In this document: positions 30,176-38,310 of the stretch, in pieces | Layout: each line of letters begins with the position of its first letter | Numbering within the stretch: position 1 is the stretch's first letter | From: Edwardsiella anguillarum ET080813 | GTDB taxonomy: Bacteria; Pseudomonadota; Gammaproteobacteria; Enterobacterales; Enterobacteriaceae | NCBI RefSeq assembly: GCF_000264765.2 | Contig: NZ_CP006664.1 | Coordinates: 2,976,001 to 3,040,000, forward strand | Direction: 5' to 3' | DNA length: 64,000 bases | Notes under the pieces: generated by a model | What the model was told of the DNA's origin: nothing | Database searches by the model: none | The model's input: the letters and a program-made list of their open reading frames with translations, nothing else | Program-made: the position numbers and the translations under genes

Positions 30176-30349
30176 CTAGCGTCGGGCCGCGGGCGCCGAG
30201 CGCCGCGGCGTGTGGAGACCGACCGGTTGGGTCGGCGACGTCGGTTGGCGCTCCGGCCTGAGATCCATCTCAATCATCCATAGCTGCTCATTGATCTCCT
30301 CCTTGCGGGCATCGATCTGACGATAGTCTGAGTGAGGGCTTTGCGTCAC
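30176..30349 (-). CDS. Small unrecognised protein, 57 residues, GTG start
   Basis: An open frame from a GTG at 30349 to a TAG at 30176, with AGGAG 8 nt in front of the GTG. The translation begins VTQSPHSDYRQIDARKEEIN and continues as an acidic-amphipathic helix (EEINEQLWMIEMDLRPE), then a Pro/Thr-rich and basic tail ending APAARR. No signal peptide or membrane helix. I do not recognise a family. It is supported by the ribosome-binding site and by filling the gap between convergent queE and divergent hcaT. Could be a small regulatory or accessory protein; a chance frame is the alternative. Confidence 0.6.
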   Translation of the reverse strand: MTQSPHSDYRQIDARKEEINEQLWMIEMDLRPERQPTSPTQPVGLHTPRRSAPAARR

Positions 30350-30587
30350 GGTATACGCTCCTGATGGATTATTTGCCGGCGCATCATAGCGCGTCGGCGC
30401 CAGAGAGAAAGCAGGTAATGTCTGAAAACCGTATGCGTTCTCATTTCTTCTCTTTTTCTGCGCCGTCGGGCGCGGCGATAACGTCGAATAATCGTTTGCC
30501 TGGGGCCCGGGGGATGGCTAAAGTAGGCGGCTATTTTCACTGTGGGCGGGAAGTCAGCGAGGCAATATGCGCTGGCAAGGAGAGGAT

Positions 30588-31718
30588 ATGCTGCCATCAG
30601 CGGGCTGGTTAGGGCTCAGTTACTTTACCTATTTTTTCTCATTCGGCGTCTTTCTTCCGTTCTGGAGCCTGTGGCTGCAGGGGCAGGGGATCTCGCCGGA
30701 GTCCATCGGCATTCTGCTGGGCGCCGGGATGGGCGCCCGCTTCGTCGGCAGCCTGTTCATTACCCCGGCGGTCAAGAGAACCTCGCAGCTGCTGGTGGCG
30801 CTGCGTCTGGTGACGCTGATCGCCCTGTTCTGCGGCGTCGCCTTCATGCTGGGCAGCGCCTGGGCCTGGCTGATGGCGGTGATGGTGGGGTTCAGCCTGT
30901 TCTATGGTCCGCTGGTGCCGCTGACCGATGCGCTGGCGGCGACCTGGCAGCGCCAGATTGGGCTGGACTACGGCAAGGTGCGCCTGTGGGGATCCCTGGC
31001 CTTTATCGTGGGCTCGGCGGCGACCGGCGAGCTGGTCAACGCCTTTGGCCATCAGGCTATTCTGTATAGCCTGCTGGGGGGACTGCTGGCGATGCTGCTG
31101 GGCATGCTACCGCGCCCGGCACAGCCGCCTCAGGATGGCCCCGCCCATCAGACGGCGCAGGTCACCCCCTGGTCTATTTTGCTGCGGGAGCGTTCGGTGT
31201 GGCGTTTTTTGCTGTGCTGCGCGCTGTTGCAGGGGGCCCACGCCGGCTATTACGCCTTTAGCACCCTTTTTTGGAGCCGGGCCGATTACTCTGCGTCGCT
31301 GGTAGGATACCTGTGGTCGCTGGGGGTGGTGGCCGAGGTGATTATCTTTGCCCTGAGCAATCGCCTGTTTCGCCGCTGGACGGTGTCTGGCCTGCTGCTG
31401 CTATCCTGCCTTTGCGCGCTGCTGCGCTGGGTAATGATGGGGGCGACGACGGCGCTGCCGTGGCTGGTGGTGATGCAGATCCTGCACGCCGGCACCTTCA
31501 CCGTATGTCATCTGGCGGCGATGCGCTTTATCTCGGCGCGTCAGGGCGGCGATGTGATCCGCTTGCAGGCGGTCTATTCGGCGCTGGGCATGGGGGGAAG
31601 CGTGGCGGTGATGACGGTGCTGGCAGGGGTGGTATATCAATACAGCCCCAGTGGCATGTTTTATCTGATGGCGCTGCTGGTGACGCCGGTGCTGTTCCTG
31701 CGCCCCGGCGTCCGCTGA
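30588..31718 (+). CDS. hcaT: HcaT-like MFS transporter (3-phenylpropionate type)
   Basis: A 376-residue major-facilitator protein with 12 predicted membrane segments. It resembles E. coli HcaT along its length: LSYFTYFFSFGVFLPFWSLW at the N-terminus, DYGKVRLWGSLAFIVGSAAT in the middle, and SLGVVAEVIIFALSNRLFRR and ILHAGTFTVCHLAAMRFISA late. The start at 30588 has GGAGAGG ahead of it; an upstream ATG at 30567 would add seven residues. HcaT is assigned as a phenylpropionate permease in E. coli, but no aromatic catabolic genes are here, so the substrate is open. Confidence 0.88.
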   Translation: MLPSAGWLGLSYFTYFFSFGVFLPFWSLWLQGQGISPESIGILLGAGMGARFVGSLFITPAVKRTSQLLVALRLVTLIALFCGVAFMLGSAWAWLMAVMVGFSLFYGPLVPLTDALAATWQRQIGLDYGKVRLWGSLAFIVGSAATGELVNAFGHQAILYSLLGGLLAMLLGMLPRPAQPPQDGPAHQTAQVTPWSILLRERSVWRFLLCCALLQGAHAGYYAFSTLFWSRADYSASLVGYLWSLGVVAEVIIFALSNRLFRRWTVSGLLLLSCLCALLRWVMMGATTALPWLVVMQILHAGTFTVCHLAAMRFISARQGGDVIRLQAVYSALGMGGSVAVMTVLAGVVYQYSPSGMFYLMALLVTPVLFLRPGVR

Positions 31719-32081
31719 TCACTGGCCGCGGTAGGTGCAGCCGGCGGTGCAGGTCTCTTTGACTCGCACCGCGCTCAGCAGCGGCAGGCTCGGCTTGAGC
31801 TGATCCCAAATCCAGCGGGCCAGCACCTCGCTGGTCGGGTTTTCCAGCCCGGCGATCTCATTGAGATAGTGGTGATCCAGCTGATCATAGATCGGTTGGA
31901 AGCGCGCTTTCAGATCGGCAAAGTCCATTACCCAACCGGTGTAGGGGTCGACCTCACCGGTGATCTCTATGCGCACCAGAAACGAGTGGCCGTGCAAACG
32001 GCCGCACTTGTGTCCCTGCGGTACGTGCGGCAAACGGTGGGCCGCTTCAAACTGAAACTCTTTAAACAGGGTGGTTGTCAT
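31719..32081 (-). CDS. queD: 6-carboxytetrahydropterin synthase QueD
   Basis: A 120-residue enzyme of the PTPS family converting dihydroneopterin triphosphate to 6-carboxytetrahydropterin for queuosine synthesis. Zinc histidines are seen in FEAAHRLP and LHGHSF, the catalytic cysteine in [10 protein letters not shown], and the conserved [11 protein letters not shown] and [13 protein letters not shown] follow. Length equals that of E. coli QueD. Its stop abuts the hcaT stop (convergent, no gap). I looked for a preQ1 riboswitch upstream and saw none. Confidence 0.96.
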   Translation of the reverse strand: MTTTLFKEFQFEAAHRLPHVPQGHKCGRLHGHSFLVRIEITGEVDPYTGWVMDFADLKARFQPIYDQLDHHYLNEIAGLENPTSEVLARWIWDQLKPSLPLLSAVRVKETCTAGCTYRGQ

Positions 32082-32264
32082 GGTGACGCCTCATAACCAA
32101 AAGAAGCGCATGGTAGCGCAAAGCGGCGCAGGGGGGTAGTTTGCGCCGTAGATCGGCCCCGATTGTGTTATTTAGCCTGCATTGTTGTGTTTTTTATTTG
32201 TTAAATTGAGGCGACCAACACTATGCTGGACGGCACCCTATTCCGCCGTCACAGGAGTGATGCC

Positions 32265-33989
32265 ATGCCCTTTTCTCGCCCCGTCCCACCGGCCGAGATG
32301 CTGCTGTCCCAGCTGCGCGCCATCGCAGGCCCCGCCCGAGTATTAAGCGATACGCGCAAAATGGCGCGCTACTGTAAAGGCTTCCGCTCCGGTCAGGGCA
32401 GCGCGCTGGCCGTGGTGTTTCCCGAGACGCTGCTGGCGATGTGGCGGATCTTCAAGGCCTGCGTCGAGGCCGATCGCATCATTCTGATGCAGGCGGCCAA
32501 TACCGGCCTGACCGAAGGGTCGACCCCCAGCGGCGACGACTACGATCGCGAGCTGGTGATCATCAATACCCTGCGTCTGGGCGGCGCTCAGCTGTTGGAC
32601 GAGGGGCGCCAGGTGGTGGTGCTGCCCGGTACCACCCTGTGGCAGCTTGAGCGGCTGCTGAAACCGCTGGAGCGGGAGCCCCACTCGGTGATCGGCTCCT
32701 CCTGCATCGGCGCTTCGGTGATCGGCGGCATCTGTAACAACTCCGGCGGCGCACTGGTGCAGCGTGGTCCGGCCTATACCGAAATGGCGCTGTATGGACG
32801 GGTCAATGAACAGGGAGAGGCGGAGCTGGTCAACCATCTGGGCATTGCGCTGGGCGAGACGCCGGAGGCCATATTGACGAATCTGGCCCAGCGACGCTAC
32901 GGCGATGCGGATGTCCAGCATGATGCGCGCCGGGCCTCCGACCACCAGTATGCGCAGCGCGTCAGGGCGGTGGATGCTGCCACGCCGGCCCGCTTTAACG
33001 CCGACGAGCGGCGCCTGTTTGAGGCCTCCGGCTGTGCCGGAAAGCTGGCGGTGTTCGCCGTGCGTCTGGACACGTTTCCCGCCGAGCCGCACCAGCAGGT
33101 GTTTTATATCGGCACCGATCGACCTCAGGTGTTGACCGAGCTGCGGCGGCATATACTGAGCCACTTTACCCACCTGCCGGTGGCCGCGGAGTATATGCAT
33201 CGCGATACGTTTGATATCGCCGAGCGCTATGGCAAAGATACCTTTTTGATGATCGAAAAGCTGGGGACGGATCGGATGCCGTTCTTCTTCAACCTGAAGG
33301 GGCGGATCGACGCATGGGCGGAGCGTGTGCCACTGCTGCCGTCCCACCCGGTCGATCGCGCGATGCAGGCGCTGAGTCGTCTGTGGCCGGGGCATCTGCC
33401 GCCGCGCATCAGGCAGTACCGCGATCGCTACTCGCACCACCTGCTGCTGAAGATGGCCGGTGACGGGATCGAGGAGGCACAGCGGTGGCTGAGCGACTAT
33501 TTTTCCCAGGCCGACGGCGACTTTTTTACCTGCACGCCGGAGGAGGGGAGCAAGGCGTTTTTACACCGCTTCGCCGCCGCCGGGGCGGCGATACGCTATC
33601 AGGCGGTGCATGATCAGCAGGTCGAAGACATTCTGGCGCTGGATATCGCCCTGCGGCGCAACGACGCGGAGTGGTTTGAACAGCTGCCGCCGGAGCTGAC
33701 GCAGGATCTGTCGCACTGCCTGTACTATGGTCACTTTATGTGTCACGTATTCCATCAGGACTATATCGTGCGCAAGGGGGCCGATGCGGCAGCGATTAAG
33801 GCGAAGATGCTGGCGCTGCTGGATGCGCGCGGCGCGGAGTATCCGGCGGAGCACAACGTGGGCCATCTCTACCGCGCTAAGCCGCAGCTGGAGGCCTTTT
33901 ATCGCCATCAGGATCCCACCAATACTCTCAATCCCGGCATCGGCAAGACCAGCAAGTGCCGCGGCTGGGGCTGCGACGGCGGCCACTAG
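32265..33989 (+). CDS. dld: Quinone-dependent D-lactate dehydrogenase Dld
   Basis: A 574-residue FAD-dependent peripheral membrane enzyme oxidising D-lactate to pyruvate and passing electrons to quinone. The FAD-binding region includes LMQAANTGLTEGSTPSG and SVIGSSCIGASVIGGICNNS; the membrane and cap domain contains FLMIEKLGTDRMPFFFNLKG; and the C-terminus has YPAEHNVGHLYRAKP and NPGIGKTSK. The start at 32265 has AGGAG 7 nt ahead; a longer frame from 32223 is not family-like. Single gene; a 37-bp repeat lies just after its stop. Confidence 0.95.
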   Translation: MPFSRPVPPAEMLLSQLRAIAGPARVLSDTRKMARYCKGFRSGQGSALAVVFPETLLAMWRIFKACVEADRIILMQAANTGLTEGSTPSGDDYDRELVIINTLRLGGAQLLDEGRQVVVLPGTTLWQLERLLKPLEREPHSVIGSSCIGASVIGGICNNSGGALVQRGPAYTEMALYGRVNEQGEAELVNHLGIALGETPEAILTNLAQRRYGDADVQHDARRASDHQYAQRVRAVDAATPARFNADERRLFEASGCAGKLAVFAVRLDTFPAEPHQQVFYIGTDRPQVLTELRRHILSHFTHLPVAAEYMHRDTFDIAERYGKDTFLMIEKLGTDRMPFFFNLKGRIDAWAERVPLLPSHPVDRAMQALSRLWPGHLPPRIRQYRDRYSHHLLLKMAGDGIEEAQRWLSDYFSQADGDFFTCTPEEGSKAFLHRFAAAGAAIRYQAVHDQQVEDILALDIALRRNDAEWFEQLPPELTQDLSHCLYYGHFMCHVFHQDYIVRKGADAAAIKAKMLALLDARGAEYPAEHNVGHLYRAKPQLEAFYRHQDPTNTLNPGIGKTSKCRGWGCDGGH

Positions 33990-34013
33990 GATGCGCCTCG
34001 CGGCCGTGTGCGC

Positions 34014-34050
34014 CAGCGACGCCCAGGGCCCGTTACGGGGTACGCCCTAG
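34014..34050. repeat. 37-bp repeat, copy 1
   Basis: Begins CAGCGAC and ends ACGCCCTAG, with the internal palindrome CCCGT-T-ACGGG. It agrees with the copy at 36793-36829 at 31 of 37 positions, same orientation, no gaps. It lies 24 nt after the dld stop, and its terminal CTA supplies the stop codon of the opposing arsR gene. Confidence 0.75.
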
Positions 34051-34373
34051 GCCGGCTTTTCATCCGTCGGCGAGCAGTACAGGCGGTGCAGGGTTTCCAG
34101 CAGGGTCAGCGTGCGCGGATCGTCAATGCGGTAGACGATCTGTTTGCCTTCGCGTCGAGTGGTGACCAGCGTCAGGCGGCGCAGCACCCCAAGCTGCTGA
34201 GAGAGGGTCGGCTGTAGGATCCCCGTCGCCGCCTCCAGCTCGCCGACGGCCGCCTCGCCCTGACTGAGGCGGCACAGCAGCAGCAGGCGATCCGGATTGG
34301 CCAGCGCGCGCAGGATCCGCGATGTGTCTGCCGCCGCCCGCTGCATCTGCCGGTGCATTTGAGATGTCGCCAT
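34047..34373 (-). CDS. ArsR-family regulator of the BigR/SqrR/YgaV (persulfide-sensor) type
   Basis: A 108-residue winged-helix repressor. Helix-turn-helix sequence ILQPTLSQQLGVLRRLTLVTTRR lies at about residues 52-75. Two cysteines, C34 (LLLLCRLSQGE) and C100 (LHRLYC), are placed as in BigR, SqrR and YgaV, which form a sulfur bridge when persulfides are present; the CxC metal site of arsenic sensors is absent. Divergent from a CoA-disulfide reductase/rhodanese gene, the usual kind of target. The start at 34373 is preferred because GAGGAAG precedes it; the GTG at 34391 lies ahead of that ribosome-binding site. Confidence 0.85.
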   Translation of the reverse strand: MATSQMHRQMQRAAADTSRILRALANPDRLLLLCRLSQGEAAVGELEAATGILQPTLSQQLGVLRRLTLVTTRREGKQIVYRIDDPRTLTLLETLHRLYCSPTDEKPA

Positions 34374-34398
34374 CGTGCACTTCCTCACCAACGCTTTC

Positions 34399-34427
34399 TT
34401 ATTTAATATTATATATTATTGTATAAT
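34399..34427. promoter_or_regulatory. AT-rich divergent promoter/operator between arsR and CoADR
   Basis: A short very AT-rich stretch with overlapping dyads around ATATTATATATTAT inside otherwise GC-rich sequence, and a TATAAT at 34422-34427 that could be the -10 box of the rightward gene. A regulator of the BigR type would be expected to bind here. No clear -35 box was found. Confidence 0.5.
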
Positions 34428-34498
34428 GATGAGGGGAAGCTGGCAACGCCGAGCCGGGTCGCTGCCGGTCTGATAATCGGATTCGATGAGGTGAGCAG

Positions 34499-36154
34499 AT
34501 GAAAATCGTAATTGTCGGCGGGGTTGCCGGTGGCGCATCCGCCGCGGTCAGGGCCAGAAGGCTGTCTGAGACGGCGCAGATCATCGTGCTGGAGCGCGGG
34601 GAGTATGCATCGTTCGCCAACTGTGGCCTGCCCTATCATATCGGCGGTGAAATCCCGCAGCGCGATAGCCTGCTGTTGAGGACGCCGCAGGATTTTCGCC
34701 AACGTTTCAACGTTGAGGTACGGGTGCGTCACGAGGTACTGTCCATTGATCCCCAGGGAAAAACCGTGGAGGTGCGCGATAGCGCCAGCGGGAAAACCTA
34801 CCGTGAATCCTACGATCGCCTGCTGCTGAGCAGCGGCGCAGCACCGCTGGTGCCGCCGCTGCCGGGGGCGACGAGCCCGGGGGTATTTACCCTGCGCAGC
34901 ATTAACGATATGGATGCCATTCTGGCGCATATTGCGGCGCGAGCGCCGCAGCATGCCACCGTGGTCGGCGGGGGCTTCATTGGCCTGGAGGTGGCCGAGG
35001 CGCTGCGTCAGCGCGGACTGGCGGTCACCCTGTTGGAGATGGGGCCTCAGGTGATGATGCCGGTCGATGGCGAGATGGCGGTGCCGCTGCACCAGACGCT
35101 GCGCCGCCACGGGGTGGATCTACGCCTGCGGACGGCGCTGCAGGCGATCGCCGCCGACGGAGAGGGCATGGCCTTGACCCTGAGCGACGGCAGCGTACTG
35201 CAGAGCGGGCTGGTGATCATGGCGATCGGGGTGAGGCCGGAAAGTCGCCTGGCGCAGGACGCCGGCCTGGCACTGGGCGCCAGCGGCGGTATTTGGGTGG
35301 ACAGCGCGATGCACACCTCCGCGGCGGATATCTACGCGGTAGGCGACGCCGTTGAGGCGCCGCCCTTTGACGACGCCATGCCGCCGCTGGTTCCGCTGGC
35401 CGGGCCGGCCAACCGCCAGGGGCGCATTGCGGCCGATACCATGCTGGGGCGTGACAGCCGCTACCGCGGTAGCCAGGCGGCGGCGGTGTGTAAGGTCTTT
35501 GATATGACCGTCGCCAGCGTGGGGCTGAGTGAGAAGCTGCTGCAGCGCCAGCAGAGGGGCTATGAGAAGGTGTATGTGCATGGGCCTAACCACGCCGGCT
35601 ACTACCCCCACGCGACGCCCATCAGCCTGAAGCTGCTTTTCGATCCGACCGATGGCGCCATTCTGGGCGCCCAGGCGATAGGTCAGGAGGGGGTCGACAA
35701 GCGCATTGATGTGATCTCTGTTGCCCAGCGCGCCGGGCTGAAGGTGGAGGATCTGGAGCACCTGGAGCTGTGCTATGCGCCGCCCTATAACAGCGCCCGG
35801 GATCTGGTCAATCAGGCGGGGATGCTGGCGGCCAACGTATGCTGCGGCGATACCGCTATTTGCCATGTCGTCGACGTACTGCAGCGCGATCCGGCGCACC
35901 AGTGTTTGCTGGACATCCGCACGCCGCAGGAGCTGAAGGCGCATGGAAGCTATCCGCAGGCGCTGCACATCCCGCTGGATGCGCTGCGCGAACGTCTGAA
36001 TGATCTACCGCGGGATAAGGAGATCCTGATCGGCTGCCAGTCGGGTCTGCGGGGTCACGTGGCCTACCGTATGCTGGTTCAGCACGGCTTCCGCGCGCGT
36101 AATCTGAGCGGGGGCTATATCACCTTTGCACGGACGCTGGCGGCGCAGGCATAG
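34499..36154 (+). CDS. CoA-disulfide reductase / rhodanese fusion (CoADR-Rhd)
   Basis: A 551-residue flavoprotein. The N-terminal FAD motif IVGGVAGGASAAVRARR is followed by the single redox cysteine C42 (FANCGLPYHIGG), an NAD(P)H-binding motif ATVVGGGFIGLEVAEAL near residue 157, and a dimerisation domain. A rhodanese domain occupies about residues 460-551 with active-site C513 (GCQSGLRGH). Homologues reduce CoA disulfide, CoA persulfide or polysulfide with NAD(P)H. Together with the divergent persulfide-type ArsR regulator this suggests a sulfane-sulfur handling module. The hairpin at 36165-36194 lacks a U-tract. Confidence 0.9.
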   Translation: MKIVIVGGVAGGASAAVRARRLSETAQIIVLERGEYASFANCGLPYHIGGEIPQRDSLLLRTPQDFRQRFNVEVRVRHEVLSIDPQGKTVEVRDSASGKTYRESYDRLLLSSGAAPLVPPLPGATSPGVFTLRSINDMDAILAHIAARAPQHATVVGGGFIGLEVAEALRQRGLAVTLLEMGPQVMMPVDGEMAVPLHQTLRRHGVDLRLRTALQAIAADGEGMALTLSDGSVLQSGLVIMAIGVRPESRLAQDAGLALGASGGIWVDSAMHTSAADIYAVGDAVEAPPFDDAMPPLVPLAGPANRQGRIAADTMLGRDSRYRGSQAAAVCKVFDMTVASVGLSEKLLQRQQRGYEKVYVHGPNHAGYYPHATPISLKLLFDPTDGAILGAQAIGQEGVDKRIDVISVAQRAGLKVEDLEHLELCYAPPYNSARDLVNQAGMLAANVCCGDTAICHVVDVLQRDPAHQCLLDIRTPQELKAHGSYPQALHIPLDALRERLNDLPRDKEILIGCQSGLRGHVAYRMLVQHGFRARNLSGGYITFARTLAAQA

Positions 36155-36412
36155 CGCAGCGCATCGGGATTGTCCGCCTGGCGGACGATCCCGGCTTAGC
36201 ATCGGCGCAGGGCGAAGCAAAAAGCGTGTTTTTTCAATGAGTGTATTTACTCACAAAAATAACCCCTGTGCGTTCAGGTTAAGTTTTATTTATCGATCTA
36301 TTCATGGCGTTAGCCTAGACGCAATCACCGTTCTTTCCTTTCAGGCTGACGCTGAACTTCATGACTTATTATTCTGCGTTATCCCCCTTGCGCCGCCGGA
36401 GCGAGATAAGTC

Positions 36413-36555
36413 ATGCCTACACGCAGACAGTCCATTATTAATCTGGATCTGGATTTATTACGCACCTAGGTCGCGGTGGCAGAGACGGTATGTCGTACCC
36501 TGCCGGTGGTCAGTCTAACGATAGGACAGGAGCGTCTAGCGGGGGCAGTCCATTA
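36413..36555 (+). pseudogene. Decayed lrhA-like LysR regulator, N-terminal remnant
   Basis: From the ATG at 36413 the frame reads RQSIINLDLDLLRT, an in-frame TAG (36467-36469), then VAVAE, TVCRTLPVVS and more stops. LrhA begins with INLDLDLLRTFVAVAD and continues to AAAVCRTQSAVSQ, so the remnant matches across the stop codon, with about nine residues lost before the VCRT segment. Downstream to about 36790 there are stops in all frames and several CTAG tetramers, a motif usually rare in enteric coding DNA. An intact lrhA, if present, would lie elsewhere. Confidence 0.65.
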
Positions 36556-36792
36556 ACGGCTCTAAGGTGTCTAGGGGGGCCCCGTAAGGGTACCCGACGG
36601 TAACGCGGAGCCAAAAGCGCATAATCAAGGCGGAGGCTGGCCTATATTTAAGCCCGACAATGCAAAGCATCCACTCCTGGCACGCGTCTCATAGGGCTGG
36701 GGCCAATTTCCCCCATTACGGCGTTACTCATCACGGTGCATTTTGGTCTAAAACCTCGCTGCTCGGGCCTTGCCCTGGGCTAAAATGACCGT

Positions 36793-36829
36793 CAGCGACA
36801 CTCACGGCCCGTAACGGGACACGCCCTAG
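36793..36829. repeat. 37-bp repeat, copy 2
   Basis: Same element as at 34014-34050, with palindrome CCCGT-A-ACGGG and the same ends (CAGCGAC and ACGCCCTAG). Six substitutions separate the copies. It lies between the lrhA remnant and the toxin-like gene. The two copies bracket the arsR-CoADR-lrhA' segment of about 2.7 kb as direct repeats. Confidence 0.75.
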
Positions 36830-36916
36830 ACTCCCGGTGACGATTGAGAATGTCTGACAATTTCACCTATCCGTTCTAGCAGAATGGCTAATGTGAATAT
36901 ATTTATCTTAACCGTA

Positions 36917-36976
36917 TTGATTGTATGGTTTTTGATTACTACAGTTTTATTATCACTGTAGATGGCTATAGTGATA
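36917..36976 (+). promoter_or_regulatory. Promoter and operator-like dyad of the toxin-like gene
   Basis: A possible sigma-70 promoter, TTGATT (36917-36922), 17-bp spacer, TACAGT (36940-36945), directly overlaps an imperfect inverted repeat TATCACTGTAG-ATGG-CTATAGTGATA (36951-36961 and 36966-36976; 10 of 11 pairs). An alternative pairing CTACAG / CTGTAG (36939-36944 with 36956-36961) is nested in it. The dyad ends 29 nt before the start codon and would lie around the transcription start, so it could be a repressor site or an RNA hairpin. Confidence 0.5.
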
Positions 36977-37005
36977 CTTAAGCTTATATAAAAGGAGTCA
37001 TCGAG

Positions 37006-38229
37006 ATGAGTATTTCTTCGGTTTTACAAAAACATGCGTCATGTATGTATGAAACAAGTAATCATATGACTTTTTCTTCAACGGGTGATTCTCTCGCGCA
37101 AGCGATTTTACCTGATGTATATAAGTCAAATGTTGTAATGGTTAATAGCTTGATTAGCAGTGTCTTAGATAGTAAATTACCGACATTGACATTGCCACCT
37201 AATAATTGGAGTGAGTTTTGCAAAACCTATATTGAGGCGCAGTCAGATGCATTAGTCTGGGTGAACCAAGTTGTAGCCCGACTTGATAATGTTCCTCAAG
37301 ATGTGCAAAGTTATCATCAAGATATTACCAATTTATTTGATGATGCTATTAGCATGGTAAAATGTATGGTTAATAATCCAGAGCGCCGCTCTATATATGT
37401 ATCACTGCTTAACCAAGATTTAACCATTATAGATAATAAATTAAATATGGTCTTTGGTTTTGTTAAAGGAACTGTGGATGCTTTAGTCAACTTTAAAAAT
37501 ATTTTGCCTGAAATGGCTCAGCGGTTACAAAACTTAGCTGATCTGGCGAGTCAAGAGGAGAAGGTTGATCAACAAAAAATCGCAGAATTAAAAAAAGCAA
37601 TTGATGAATTGAATAATGACATTCGTGGACTAACTGCCAGCATTGTTGGCTTAGGAATTGCGGATGCTGCGGCAATTTCTCTAGGGACTCTTGCTACAAT
37701 CGTTGCATTCCCCATTGGTTCTGTAGTATGGCTTTTTTGTGCGCCAGCAATAGCTGTTGCAACAACTTTTATTATTTTAGACTCTTTAAAGATCAAAGAG
37801 GATAAAGCAAAGATTGAAGCTAGCCAAAGAGAGATGGATCAACGAACACAAGATGTATCAACGTTACATTTATTGGCTCAGAATTATTCTGAGTTAGCTA
37901 AATCAGCTGAATCTGTTCAAGATAATCTAGAGCAGATTTTAGATAATTGGAGTGAGCTAACTGGTGATTTTTCTGAATCAATAAAAAATGTCCAAGAGGC
38001 GGCTTTAGATGCAAAAAACTGTAACGATAATGAAATTATTAATGATCTAACACTGGCTAATAGCTGTTGGCAACAGGCTTACAAAGATGCAGGTAGTCTG
38101 ACAATTAAACTTAACCATTCTGATGCTGTAATTGAGATAGGTATGAGTCAGGACGATATTAAAAAAGAATACCAATCAAGTAATGTTGTGGATATGGTGA
38201 CTTATTTTAATAAGTATTCACAAAAATAA
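37006..38229 (+). CDS. Orphan alpha-helical pore-forming toxin-like protein (ClyA/HBL/XaxA superfamily candidate)
   Basis: A 407-residue, mostly helical protein with no signal peptide. A long hydrophobic segment spans about residues 209-259 (GLGIADAAAISLGTLATIVA, then VVWLFCAPAIAVATTFIIL), framed by charged heptad-like helices at about 182-208 and 262-300. A hydrophobic hairpin embedded between long helices is the plan of ClyA, Bacillus HBL/NHE, XaxA/YaxA and AhlB-type toxins, and the length is near that of XaxA. No catalytic motif is seen. It is strikingly AT-rich and uses AT-ending codons, unlike all neighbours, so recent transfer is likely. AGGAG lies 9 nt ahead of the ATG. No partner component is adjacent. 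The assignment is structural reasoning, not a recognised match. Confidence 0.6.
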   Translation: MSISSVLQKHASCMYETSNHMTFSSTGDSLAQAILPDVYKSNVVMVNSLISSVLDSKLPTLTLPPNNWSEFCKTYIEAQSDALVWVNQVVARLDNVPQDVQSYHQDITNLFDDAISMVKCMVNNPERRSIYVSLLNQDLTIIDNKLNMVFGFVKGTVDALVNFKNILPEMAQRLQNLADLASQEEKVDQQKIAELKKAIDELNNDIRGLTASIVGLGIADAAAISLGTLATIVAFPIGSVVWLFCAPAIAVATTFIILDSLKIKEDKAKIEASQREMDQRTQDVSTLHLLAQNYSELAKSAESVQDNLEQILDNWSELTGDFSESIKNVQEAALDAKNCNDNEIINDLTLANSCWQQAYKDAGSLTIKLNHSDAVIEIGMSQDDIKKEYQSSNVVDMVTYFNKYSQK

Positions 38230-38277
38230 AGTTGAGGTTGATTTGTGATGTTTTTTTATGAAGGATAGACGGATTAT

Positions 38278-38310
38278 AAAGGCGTGCTGGAACAGAGTAC
38301 GCCTTTTTTA
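38278..38310 (+). terminator. Intrinsic terminator after the toxin-like gene
   Basis: Stem AAAGGCGT / ACGCCTTT (38278-38285 with 38299-38306) followed by a T-run, about 50 nt after the stop codon. It indicates a single-gene transcript. Confidence 0.85.

Noticed and set aside
32082-32264. preQ1 riboswitch near queD or queE
   Set aside because: No C-rich aptamer with the expected A-rich tail could be found in either leader.
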